Origin: Pseudoalteromonas caenipelagi
GTDB lineage: Bacteria > Pseudomonadota > Gammaproteobacteria > Enterobacterales > Alteromonadaceae
Assembly: GCF_013140855.1 (NCBI RefSeq)
Contig: NZ_JABBPG010000002.1
Coordinates: 620,001 to 684,000 of the forward strand
Direction: 5' to 3'
DNA length: 64,000 nt
The notes under the pieces were generated by a model. It did no database searches, was not told where the DNA came from, and worked only from the letters and a program-made list of their open reading frames with translations. Both the position numbers and the translations under genes were made by a program. Of this stretch, positions 9,120 through 17,137 are shown in pieces; within the stretch, counting starts at the first letter, position 1, and every line of letters starts with the position of its first letter.

Positions 9120-9323
9120 ATGAGCCGTCATGAATTGCCTCAGAATCTTAATTTTATAGAACCTGCTTCGCAAAGCGATTATGATCTGTTAGATGAAGTT
9201 GCTGCGTGTGAAGATCTAGATAGTATTTTAGTGATGTTGCTTTTGGATGACACGTTATCAGATTCATTACGCCGTAAAGTAAATAACCAATTGAAAGCAA
9301 AACAAAGTGCTACATTGAACTAG
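9120..9323 (+). CDS. Small acidic protein upstream of response regulator
   Basis: 67-aa protein of unknown function with a good Shine-Dalgarno (AAGGA, 10 nt before ATG). It is acidic and leucine-rich in the middle (DLLDEVAACEDLDSILVMLLLDDTLSD) with a basic C-terminal helix, and has no signal peptide or convincing membrane span. It ends 7 bp before the response-regulator gene, so the two are very probably co-transcribed. It could be a protein partner or regulator of that orphan response regulator. This is inference from position only. Confidence 0.65.
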   Translation: MSRHELPQNLNFIEPASQSDYDLLDEVAACEDLDSILVMLLLDDTLSDSLRRKVNNQLKAKQSATLN

Positions 9324-9330
9324 AGGGTTT

Positions 9331-10008
9331 ATGCATCACATTTTAATAGTCGAAGATGATTTTGATATTGCAGAGCAATTAATATTGTTCTTTAAAGCGT
9401 CTGGATTCGAAACTTCTCATATAGCCGATGGCGGATTGGTTGTTGATTGGGTTAAATTAAATCAACCAGATGCGATTGTTATGGATATCATGTTGCCAAA
9501 CCAAGATGGTGTTGAGTGCATGAAGCAAATTCGTCAGTTTTCGATGGTCCCAATTGTGATGGTGACCGCTAAGGTGGCTGAAGCTGACAGGCTTAAAGGG
9601 CTCGAATTTGGCGCTGATGATTATGTATGTAAGCCATTTAGTGCTGCAGAGCTTGTCATGCGTATTAAAGCTATTTTAAGACGTTGCACACCCAATGAGC
9701 AAACACAGCAAAAAGTCGCGGTTAATGAATCCGAGTTATCTATCTGCATTGTTGGCAAACCACTTGTTCTAACCAAGGTTGAGTTTGATATATTTTTACT
9801 CTTGTATAAAGCGCCAAGCCGCGTGTTTTCCCGCCAACAAATCTTAGACCTTATCCAACCAGATAATTTTGATATTTCTGATCGAGTAATCGACAGCCAC
9901 ATAAAAAATATTCGTAAGAAAATAAAGCAACTTGGCTTCTGTGCTAAGTTAATTGGCTCCGTATATGGTGCCGGTTATCGTTATGACGCCCAACAACTCG
10001 AAGAATGA
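9331..10008 (+). CDS. OmpR/PhoB-family response regulator, orphan
   Basis: 225 aa: receiver domain (about 1-120; acidic pair E8 D9/D10, phosphoacceptor D52 in IVMDIMLP, K near 105 in YVCKPF) followed by a winged-helix output domain (about 130-222; VFSRQQILDLIQ, RVIDSHIKNIRKKI, YGAGYRY). It regulates transcription when phosphorylated. Unusually, no histidine kinase lies beside it; its only operon partner is the 67-aa protein upstream. The target genes are unknown. Confidence 0.9.
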   Translation: MHHILIVEDDFDIAEQLILFFKASGFETSHIADGGLVVDWVKLNQPDAIVMDIMLPNQDGVECMKQIRQFSMVPIVMVTAKVAEADRLKGLEFGADDYVCKPFSAAELVMRIKAILRRCTPNEQTQQKVAVNESELSICIVGKPLVLTKVEFDIFLLLYKAPSRVFSRQQILDLIQPDNFDISDRVIDSHIKNIRKKIKQLGFCAKLIGSVYGAGYRYDAQQLEE

Positions 10009-10191
10009 GTTAATTAATCTCAGCTCAGGATAAACGCCTTGATTTTGAGAACATTATCATTCATCGGATGAGTAATGTTAGTTTTTATCACACCGATAAT
10101 TAAAACTCCTATTCAAACGGGGTTAATTAAGTGCTTGTATTAGCTCATTAAGGTATTATCAAACATATGAGTTTTATCTTTGAGATAATGT

Positions 10192-11634
10192 ATGTTTGAT
10201 ACGCTTGTTTCGCACATCAGCTGGTTGCATCTAGCCTTAATTGGCGGCGGTGCGGTTGTGACTTTTCCTTGGTATATCATGCAAAAGCAAAAGCTTTCCT
10301 CGCAGCTAAATACCATAGAACAACGCCTTGTTGAGCACGCTGAACAGGCCACTGATTACGCTGAGCAAGTAAGGCAATTACAAGCTGAAAAATTGCAGTT
10401 GCATGGGAATTGTCAGCAATATCAGGCGCGATTGAGTGAAAAGCAACAGCAAGCGAACCAGTACCATCTGCTATGGCAGCAAAGTGAAAAATCTCTGGTG
10501 CAAAGCACAGAAAAATCCCACGGTTTAGAAATTGAATTAACCGACCTTAAAACTACACTAGAGCAAAAACAACAAGCATTTGATGCACAAATTGAGCAGC
10601 TAGAAAAATCCAAGGCTATTTTGAAACAAGAATTTGAAAATATTGCGAATCAGATTTTTGAAGAAAAGACAGCGCGTTTTAACAGTCAAAGCCAAGAGCG
10701 TATAAGTCAATTGTTGCAGCCAGTGCAGGGTGAGCTAAAGGGATTTCGTGACAAAATGGAAGCGATTCATAGTGAAGAGCTAAAACAGCGTGCTTCTTTA
10801 AAAACAGAACTTATGCATTTGCAAGCGAATAATAAAACAATCACCGAGCAAGCTGATAAGCTAACCACTGCACTGCAAGGACAGAAGAAAACCCAAGGTA
10901 ATTGGGGTGAGTTGATGCTTGAAAATGTACTTGATAGTGCTGGTTTAAGAGCTGGGTTTGACTATAAAAGAGAAGTGTCATTTACCACTGAGCAAGGCAA
11001 GTTTCGTCCCGATGTTATAGTGTATTTACCTCAACAGCGTCACTTGGTAATTGACGCAAAAACGTCTTTAAATGCTTATACCCGTTATGTTAACTCCGAT
11101 AATGACGTTAGTGCCAAAGATGCGCTTGTTGAACATTGCCAAGCGGTGCAAGCAAGAATAAAAGAGCTTGGTGATAAATCTTATGAGCGGCTACCTGGGC
11201 TTAACTCGCCAGAAGTCGTGATCATGTTTATCCCTGTTGAGTCAGCTTTTGTTGAAGCGATTAAGCACAACCCTAATTTATATCAGCAAGCACTTGATAT
11301 GAATGTTTTAGTGGCCACACCGACGACCTTACTTACTAGTTTAAATATTGTTAAACAACTATGGAAGTTTGAAGAGCAGAGTAAGCACAGCAGAGAGTTG
11401 GCGTTACGGGCGGAGAAGTTTTACAACAAGTTAAATGCCTTTTTGCACAGTATGGATGGCGTCGGAAAACAACTAGATAAAGCCAAAGAAAGCTATGATA
11501 AAGCATTTGGTCAGCTATACAGCGGAAAAGGAAATTTGATCAAGCAAGCATCTGAATTTAAAGAATTAGGGGTGTCGGTAAGTAAATCTTTACCAGAGGA
11601 AGTCGTCGAAAAGTCCCGTTTAGAACTTGAGTAA
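10192..11634 (+). CDS. rmuC: RmuC-family DNA recombination protein
   Basis: RmuC limits recombination between inverted repeats and has a PD-(D/E)XK-like nuclease fold. The 480-aa product has one N-terminal membrane helix (about 10-28), a long coiled coil (about 35-220) and the RmuC core with GNWGELMLENVLDSAGLRAGFDY, RPDVIVYLPQQRHLVIDAKTSL and VVIMFIPVESAFVEA. Length and motif order are as in the family. It stands alone, ending at a strong hairpin that separates it from a convergent gene. Confidence 0.93.
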   Translation: MFDTLVSHISWLHLALIGGGAVVTFPWYIMQKQKLSSQLNTIEQRLVEHAEQATDYAEQVRQLQAEKLQLHGNCQQYQARLSEKQQQANQYHLLWQQSEKSLVQSTEKSHGLEIELTDLKTTLEQKQQAFDAQIEQLEKSKAILKQEFENIANQIFEEKTARFNSQSQERISQLLQPVQGELKGFRDKMEAIHSEELKQRASLKTELMHLQANNKTITEQADKLTTALQGQKKTQGNWGELMLENVLDSAGLRAGFDYKREVSFTTEQGKFRPDVIVYLPQQRHLVIDAKTSLNAYTRYVNSDNDVSAKDALVEHCQAVQARIKELGDKSYERLPGLNSPEVVIMFIPVESAFVEAIKHNPNLYQQALDMNVLVATPTTLLTSLNIVKQLWKFEEQSKHSRELALRAEKFYNKLNAFLHSMDGVGKQLDKAKESYDKAFGQLYSGKGNLIKQASEFKELGVSVSKSLPEEVVEKSRLELE

Positions 11635-11636
11635 TG

Positions 11637-11660
11637 TTAACCCCCTTTACAGGGGGTTAA
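11637..11660. terminator. Terminator hairpin after rmuC
   Basis: TTAACCCCCT-TTAC-AGGGGGTTAA: a perfect 10-bp stem between rmuC and the convergent gene ending at 11673, with no long T-run. One arm contains the ACCCCCTTTAC core that recurs in other intergenic regions of this window. Confidence 0.7.
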
Positions 11661-11672
11661 ATGCAGACTTTA

Positions 11673-12164
11673 TCAAGCCATATTTGGATTTACGCACTTA
11701 GCGTAGATGCCTTTACGCGGAGAGTCGACAAATAAGCTGATATACAGATTGTACTTTCTCACATCTCTCCACACTTGACTGTTTGTTGAAGGACATAACG
11801 AGTTTTTTATATATTTTGATATCTGTAACTCATCCATTGCCAGCTCTGTTGGTATTTTTATTAGCACGTTAATATCTGAACTTGTAAACTTGGCATCGTA
11901 AAACTCCCAACTCCCCATAATAAACTGCTTTGAAAAATGTCTAGTTATGCGCTCTTTTTGCGCTTTATTCAAAGTTGAAATTAAGGTTTGTTGAGAGCTG
12001 TCAAGGAAGCATACCCACAGAGTTGCAATAACAAAAAAACCAAGAAGTAGTATGGCAATTATCGACTTGTTATCGTCACTTTTTTTTAATTTAGCTTGCT
12101 TCTTTTTTTGACGTATTTCGACAACTTTGGCCCAATCTCCGTGTTTCATAGTTTGCTGTGTCAT
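11673..12164 (-). CDS. Small single-span membrane protein, unknown
   Basis: 163-aa protein with a lysine-rich N-terminus (about 17-31), one transmembrane segment (about 34-53, IIAILLLGFFVIATLWVCFL) and a soluble domain of about 110 residues, probably periplasmic, with two cysteines. AGAGGA lies about 7 nt before the ATG. I do not recognise the family. It is transcribed towards rmuC, and upstream lies the second iteron region. The function is unknown. Confidence 0.75.
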   Translation of the reverse strand: MTQQTMKHGDWAKVVEIRQKKKQAKLKKSDDNKSIIAILLLGFFVIATLWVCFLDSSQQTLISTLNKAQKERITRHFSKQFIMGSWEFYDAKFTSSDINVLIKIPTELAMDELQISKYIKNSLCPSTNSQVWRDVRKYNLYISLFVDSPRKGIYAKCVNPNMA

Positions 12165-12312
12165 TTTTCTTTCCTCTCGTGTGTAACGCTATTTAAGCGA
12201 ATAAATGTGGAAGAAAAATGAAGCATCTAGTTAGTGAAAGCTGATAGGACCAGTAAATATGCATACGAGGTGTGAATGAATGACGCTACCTTCTTAACTT
12301 TCTATTGTCTAG

Positions 12313-12445
12313 TTAGTTAAATCTTGATCTATATAGCACATTTGAAATGTTCGAATGCATTTTAACTTGTTGTTATTAAATGTCTTTCTTTGTTTTTTCG
12401 CGGCTTGAAATAAGTTTATGTTATTTTAGATCACACTTTTACCAA
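12313..12445. repeat. Two GATC iterons outside the origin
   Basis: TTAGTTAAATCTTGATCT at 12313-12330 (plus) and, on the minus strand, TTGGTAAAAGTGTGATCT at 12428-12445. Both fit the origin iteron pattern with the terminal Dam site. Confidence 0.75.
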
Positions 12446-12595
12446 GAGGAATTTCCTAATTTTATACAATGTTAAAATAAACTCAGGTACTGCCATAGAA
12501 TTCTTTTAAATATAAGTAATGATAATGCTAAATGAAAGGGCTAAACGTTATGCGTATAACATAAGAGTAATATTTCAACTAAAATTTAGGTTAAA

Positions 12596-12614
12596 TTGTA
12601 AAGGGGGTTTACAA
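12596..12614. repeat. TGTAAAGGGGGTTTACA palindromic motif
   Basis: TTGTAAA-GGGGG-TTTACAA, perfect arms around a G5 centre. Similar copies occur at 54651-54671 and 63878-63894, and partial ones at 18684-18700 and 54591-54601. The role is unknown; it could be a protein-binding site. Confidence 0.6.
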
Positions 12615-12664
12615 AGTTGCTCTTTATTCAATAATATGGATTTATGACAAAGACATGTCAAAAT

Positions 12665-12773
12665 AGTTAGTAAAATTTTGGTTTATCGCTTTTGAGTTAG
12701 TAAAATTTCGGTTTATTCAGAGATTCAGTTAGTAAAATGATGCTCTGTGGCTTATTTAGTTAGTAAAATTTTG
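12665..12773 (+). repeat. Phased GATC-less iteron-like repeats (4 copies)
   Basis: AGTTAGTAAAATTTTGG-type repeats start at 12665, 12695, 12727 and 12758, that is 30, 32 and 31 bp apart, about three helical turns. They share TTAGTAAAA with the iterons but replace the GATCT half with TTTYGGTTTA (the third copy diverges after AGTAAAAT). A single copy lies upstream of parA. They are candidate sites for Rep, ParB or ParA. Confidence 0.7.
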
Positions 12774-12893
12774 TTTTCAGATGTGTTGTTATGGTCATAA
12801 ATATTAGAAAAATAATAACAATGTACTGAGTTTTAATATTTTCTTGGACAACTCAACGCCAGACGATGCGCGCGAGTCATAGCGGTGAGTGAT

Positions 12894-12911
12894 TTGGTAA
12901 AAATCTGATCT
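12894..12911 (+). repeat. GATC iteron near aceA terminator
   Basis: TTGGTAAAAATCTGATCT, a near-perfect copy of the origin iteron, about 120 bp beyond the phased repeats. Confidence 0.75.
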
Positions 12912-12936
12912 CATCGCAAGACGAAGATATGAATTA

Positions 12937-12962
12937 CAAAAAATAAAGGGTCTTGCGACCCT
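12937..12962 (-). terminator. Intrinsic terminator of isocitrate lyase gene
   Basis: On the minus strand AGGGTC-GCAA-GACCCT is followed by TTTATTTTTT, about 40 bp beyond the aceA stop. Confidence 0.85.
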
Positions 12963-13003
12963 CTATAAAAAGTAATTGATTTTGAACTGCGAACTGTTGC
13001 TTA

Positions 13004-14608
13004 TTAGAATTGGTTCATGGTGTTAGCTTCACCACCTGCTTTTAACGCATTTTCACCAGAAAAGTATTCTTTATGTGTATCACCAATGTTTGAACCTGCT
13101 AGGTCTTGGTGCTTAACCGAAGCTTGTTCCCTTCTAATCTCTTGTCTTTGTACATCACGCACATAAGCAAGCATACCTAAATCTCCGAAATATCCTTCGG
13201 CTAGAATATCTGTACTTAACGCGGCGGTATGGTAAGTAGGCAGTGTAATCAAGTGATGGAATATACCCGCTTCACGAGCGCCATCACGCTGGAAGTTTTT
13301 AACGAGTTCATCTGCCGCTGCTGCTAATTCAGAGTTATCTAATTGTGGATCCATGAGTGCTTTTGGATCTTGGTTTGGCTCTGGGTATTGTGTTAGATCA
13401 CGGCCTTCTTGTTGCCACTGTGCATAAACTTGCTCTCTGAATTTTAATGTCCAGTTGAATGATGGTGAGTTGTTATAAACTAACTTAGCATTAGGGACTT
13501 GCTCTTTAATGCGATTCACAAGTTCAGCAATTTGACTAACATTCGGCTTTTCAGTTTCAATCCAAAGCAGATCTGCACCAGAGTTTAGGCTAGTAACACA
13601 GTCTAAAACAACTCGGTCTTTTTCTGTCCCTTCTTTAAACTGATACAAGCCGTTATCTAAACGCACTGGCTTACATAATTGACCATTTAGTTTTATTGCC
13701 ATTTCTCCATCGTTTAAGTCATCGGCTGATTTAACGGGCGTGGTATCTAAGAATGCTGTGTATTGGCTTGCTAAATCGCCGGGCTCTTTCGATACAGGAA
13801 TTTTTTGCGTAAGGCTTGCGCCTAAAGAATCGGTGCGCGCAACAATTATTCCCTCTTCAACGCCAAGTTCTAAAAAGGCATATCTAACAGCGTTTATTTT
13901 TGCCAAGAAGTCTTCATGTGGTACAGTCACTTTACCAGCTTGGTGCCCACACTGTTTTGCATCTGATACTTGGTTTTCGATTTGGATTGCACATGCACCC
14001 GCTTCAATCATCTTTTTAGCAAGCAGATAAGTTGCTTCTTCATTTCCAAACCCTGCATCAATATCTGCGATAATAGGTACAATATGGGTTTCAAAGTTAT
14101 CGATTTTGCTGATGATCGCTTGAGTATCTGCGCCTGTCGCTTTAGCTTCGTCAAGTTCACGATATAGGTGATCAAGCTCTCTTGCATCTGCTTGTTTTAA
14201 AAAGGTGTAAATCTCTTCAATCAACTTTGGTACAGAGGTTTTTTCATGCATGCTTTGGTCTGGCAATGGACCAAATTCAGAGCGTAATGCCGCCACCATC
14301 CAGCCACTTAAGTAAACGTATGAGCGCTTTGTGGTTTTTTGATGGCGCTTAATAGCCATCATCATTTGCTGAGCAGTAAAACCATGCCAGCAGCCAAGAG
14401 ATTGCGTATATTGGCTGCTATCTTGGTCATAGGCTGCCATATCTTCTCGCATAACTTTGGCGGTGTATTTAGCGATATCTAATCCAGTTTTAAAACGGTT
14501 TTGTAGATTCATACGGTTAGCAAATTCAGGATTGATAGATTGCCAAGTTTTGCCGTTTGCTTGGCATAGTGTAGAGAATTTATCGAGCTGTGATTGATAA
14601 CGAGTCAT
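13004..14608 (-). CDS. aceA: Isocitrate lyase, long form
   Basis: First enzyme of the glyoxylate shunt: isocitrate to succinate plus glyoxylate, in the cytosol. At 534 aa it belongs to the longer ICL subfamily (E. coli AceA is 434 aa). The signature KQCGHQAGK with catalytic C220 is present, together with IIADIDAGFGNE around 179-190 and the downstream WIETEKPNV and YNNSPSFNW segments. The ATG at 14608 is preceded by GGATTTTAATT. It is divergent from malate synthase G across a 222-bp regulatory region, so the two halves of the shunt sit together and are likely co-regulated by acetate or fatty-acid growth. Confidence 0.96.
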   Translation of the reverse strand: MTRYQSQLDKFSTLCQANGKTWQSINPEFANRMNLQNRFKTGLDIAKYTAKVMREDMAAYDQDSSQYTQSLGCWHGFTAQQMMMAIKRHQKTTKRSYVYLSGWMVAALRSEFGPLPDQSMHEKTSVPKLIEEIYTFLKQADARELDHLYRELDEAKATGADTQAIISKIDNFETHIVPIIADIDAGFGNEEATYLLAKKMIEAGACAIQIENQVSDAKQCGHQAGKVTVPHEDFLAKINAVRYAFLELGVEEGIIVARTDSLGASLTQKIPVSKEPGDLASQYTAFLDTTPVKSADDLNDGEMAIKLNGQLCKPVRLDNGLYQFKEGTEKDRVVLDCVTSLNSGADLLWIETEKPNVSQIAELVNRIKEQVPNAKLVYNNSPSFNWTLKFREQVYAQWQQEGRDLTQYPEPNQDPKALMDPQLDNSELAAAADELVKNFQRDGAREAGIFHHLITLPTYHTAALSTDILAEGYFGDLGMLAYVRDVQRQEIRREQASVKHQDLAGSNIGDTHKEYFSGENALKAGGEANTMNQF

Positions 14609-14768
14609 AATTAAAATCCTTCGAACGGGTTAGCTATATTTTTAGTTGTGAGAGTTGCGCACTCATGCTTGTCGGCGCTTAATTACACACTAGGCTCGAA
14701 ACTTAGATTTTTTAAATTTATAGTTATTATTATGAGTATATTTTGGGTGAATGGGTAAAAGGGTTTGT

Positions 14769-14780
14769 TTTACCGGTAAA
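14769..14780. promoter_or_regulatory. Palindrome in the aceA-glcB divergent promoter region
   Basis: TTTACCGGTAAA, a perfect 12-bp palindrome about 50 bp before the malate synthase start, between the two divergent glyoxylate genes. It is a candidate operator shared by both; no regulator gene is adjacent and the binding protein is unknown. Confidence 0.4.
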
Positions 14781-14830
14781 TACGATAAGGTTATTTAACT
14801 CGTTCAAAAACTCGACTTAGGACAATTGTT

Positions 14831-17008
14831 ATGCAAATTAGTGTACAAGAGGCCGGATTAACTATAGATAAGCGCCTATATGACTTTATAAATCAACAGG
14901 CTTTACCCAATACTGGAATTGGAGCAGACGCATTTTGGCAAGGTTTTGCATGTATTATCGATACCCTTTCGCCGCTTAATAAAGCGCTGCTATCTAAAAG
15001 AGAATTACTGCAACAGCAGATCGATGCCTATCACCAAAAACACACCTTCTGGAACAAAGAGCAGTATCGGACATTTCTGGAAGATATAGGCTACTTGCAC
15101 CCAGAGCCGCAAGACGTTTGTATTGATACCGAGTTAGTTGAACCTGAAATTGCCCTAACGGCTGCGCCACAGTTGGTAGTTCCCGTCAGTAATGCTAGAT
15201 TTGCCCTTAATGCAGCTAATGCACGCTGGGGATCGTTGTATGATGCCTTGTATGGTACAGATGTACTGAGTGAAGACGAGGGTGCTGAGAAAACAGCAAG
15301 TTATAATCCGGTACGTGGCTTTAAGGTTATGGCTTATGTTAGGCAATTCTTAGACAAGGTACTGCCGCTGAGTAATGGCTCACATATCGAAAGCACCAAT
15401 TACTCTATTGTTGATAGTCAATTATTAGTAACCCTTAATGACACCACACAAGTAACGCTAGCTGATGAATCACAATTCGTTGGTTATCAAGGTCAAGCAC
15501 AAAATCCCAGTGCTATTTTGCTCAAACACAATGATTTGCACATTGAGATCCTAATCGATCCTCACCATGTTATCGGTCAAGCTGATAAAGCGGGCGTGAA
15601 AGACGTGGTGTTGGAGTCTGCATTAACAACCATAATGGACTGTGAAGATTCAGTCGCTGCCGTTGATGCTCAAGACAAAGTGTTGGTATATCAGAACTGG
15701 TTAGGATTGATGCAAGGTACGTTAAGCGAAGCTTTTGATAAACAAGGTGAGATGATCACTCGAAAGCTCAATGCTGATCGTATCTACACAAGCAAAGATG
15801 CCCAGCGCATAATGCTTAAAGGTCGCAGTATGATGTTTGTACGTAATGTAGGCCATTTAATGCAAAATCCTGCCATATTGGATAAACATGGTGAGCAAGT
15901 ATTTGAAGGGATCATGGATGCGGTGATCACATCTCTGTGTGCCTTACATGATCTTAAAGGCAATAGCACGGTACATAATTCTAGCGTGCAAAGTATTAAC
16001 ATTGTTAAGCCTAAAATGCATGGCCCTGAGGAAGTAGCGTTTACTGAGCAGCTATTTTGCGAAGTTGAAGCATTGCTAAACCTGCCTGCCAATACCATAA
16101 AACTGGGGATTATGGATGAGGAGCGTCGCACATCCGTTAATCTAAAAGCTTGTATTGCCCAAGCAAAATCACGAGTTGTGTTTATCAATACTGGCTTTTT
16201 AGATAGAACGGGCGATGAGATCCACACCTCTATGCATGCAGGCCCTGTGCTGCCAAAAGCGCAGATCAAATCCCAACCTTGGATCACCGCGTACGAAAAC
16301 CGTAACGTTGACATTGGCCTTGAGTGCGGGTTTAGTGGCAAAGCGCAAATTGGTAAAGGTATGTGGCCTATGCCTGACAAGATGGCTTTAATGATGGAAC
16401 AAAAGCAATCTCACCCAGAGTCGGGTGCAAATACCGCTTGGGTGCCCTCTCCTACTGCCGCAACGTTACATGCTATGCACTATCATCATGTAGATGTGTT
16501 TGCCAAGCAGCGGCAGTTAATGTCGCGACAAAAAGCAGCTTTAGATGACTTACTAACACCACCACTTTTGTTAGATTCCAAGCTTAGTAAAGAGGATATT
16601 CAAGTAGAGCTTGAAAATAATATTCAAGGGATCTTAGGATACGTGGTCCGTTGGATTGACCAAGGTGTTGGGTGCTCGAAAGTACCCGATATAAATCATG
16701 TGGGTTTAATGGAAGATAGAGCTACGCTGCGTATTTCTAGCCAACACATTGCCAATTGGTTGATGCATGGCATTTGCACTGAGCAACAAGTACGCGATAC
16801 CTTTGTACGTATGGCGCAGATAGTTGATAGTCAAAACCAACACGATATTCACTATAAACCTATGGTTTGTGATACCCATACACTTTCAGAGAACCTTGCT
16901 TTTCAGGCTGCACAAGCATTGGTGTTTGAAGGGGCAAAGCAGCCAAATGGTTACACAGAGCCTTTATTGCATGCTTATCGATTGAAATATAAAGCGCAAG
17001 CGAATTAA
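14831..17008 (+). CDS. glcB: Malate synthase G
   Basis: Condenses glyoxylate with acetyl-CoA to malate, completing the glyoxylate shunt. At 725 aa it matches the long monomeric G isoform rather than AceB (about 530 aa). Diagnostic stretches are TTIMDCEDSVAAVDAQDK, the glycine-containing GLMQGTL, IMDEERRTSVNLK, FINTGFLDRTGDEIHTSMHAGP and MWPMPDKMALMM. AGGACAATTGTT precedes the ATG. It is divergent from aceA and ends at a strong terminator. Confidence 0.96.
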   Translation: MQISVQEAGLTIDKRLYDFINQQALPNTGIGADAFWQGFACIIDTLSPLNKALLSKRELLQQQIDAYHQKHTFWNKEQYRTFLEDIGYLHPEPQDVCIDTELVEPEIALTAAPQLVVPVSNARFALNAANARWGSLYDALYGTDVLSEDEGAEKTASYNPVRGFKVMAYVRQFLDKVLPLSNGSHIESTNYSIVDSQLLVTLNDTTQVTLADESQFVGYQGQAQNPSAILLKHNDLHIEILIDPHHVIGQADKAGVKDVVLESALTTIMDCEDSVAAVDAQDKVLVYQNWLGLMQGTLSEAFDKQGEMITRKLNADRIYTSKDAQRIMLKGRSMMFVRNVGHLMQNPAILDKHGEQVFEGIMDAVITSLCALHDLKGNSTVHNSSVQSINIVKPKMHGPEEVAFTEQLFCEVEALLNLPANTIKLGIMDEERRTSVNLKACIAQAKSRVVFINTGFLDRTGDEIHTSMHAGPVLPKAQIKSQPWITAYENRNVDIGLECGFSGKAQIGKGMWPMPDKMALMMEQKQSHPESGANTAWVPSPTAATLHAMHYHHVDVFAKQRQLMSRQKAALDDLLTPPLLLDSKLSKEDIQVELENNIQGILGYVVRWIDQGVGCSKVPDINHVGLMEDRATLRISSQHIANWLMHGICTEQQVRDTFVRMAQIVDSQNQHDIHYKPMVCDTHTLSENLAFQAAQALVFEGAKQPNGYTEPLLHAYRLKYKAQAN

Positions 17009-17027
17009 CAGATAGAGCGCCTTTTAT

Positions 17028-17055
17028 ACAGCCAGACACTTGTCTGGCTGTTTTA
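17028..17055 (+). terminator. Intrinsic terminator of glcB
   Basis: ACAGCCAGAC-ACTT-GTCTGGCTGT followed by TTTT, 20 bp after the glcB stop. Confidence 0.9.
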
Positions 17056-17137
17056 ATTTTAGGGGCAAAAATGCTTGCATAATGTTCCATATTATCCAAC
17101 TATGAAAAGCTAACATTAAGTTTACGGAACAGTTCAT

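Larger units (their letters stand above)
12165..12936. other. Gene-free region with iterons and phased repeats
   Basis: About 770 bp without a credible gene between the membrane protein and isocitrate lyase. It holds three true iterons: 12313-12330 (plus), 12428-12445 (minus) and 12894-12911 (plus). It also holds the palindrome TTGTAAAGGGGGTTTACAA at 12596-12614 and four GATC-less iteron relatives at 12665-12773. It looks like a non-coding control locus of the replicon. Confidence 0.75.
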
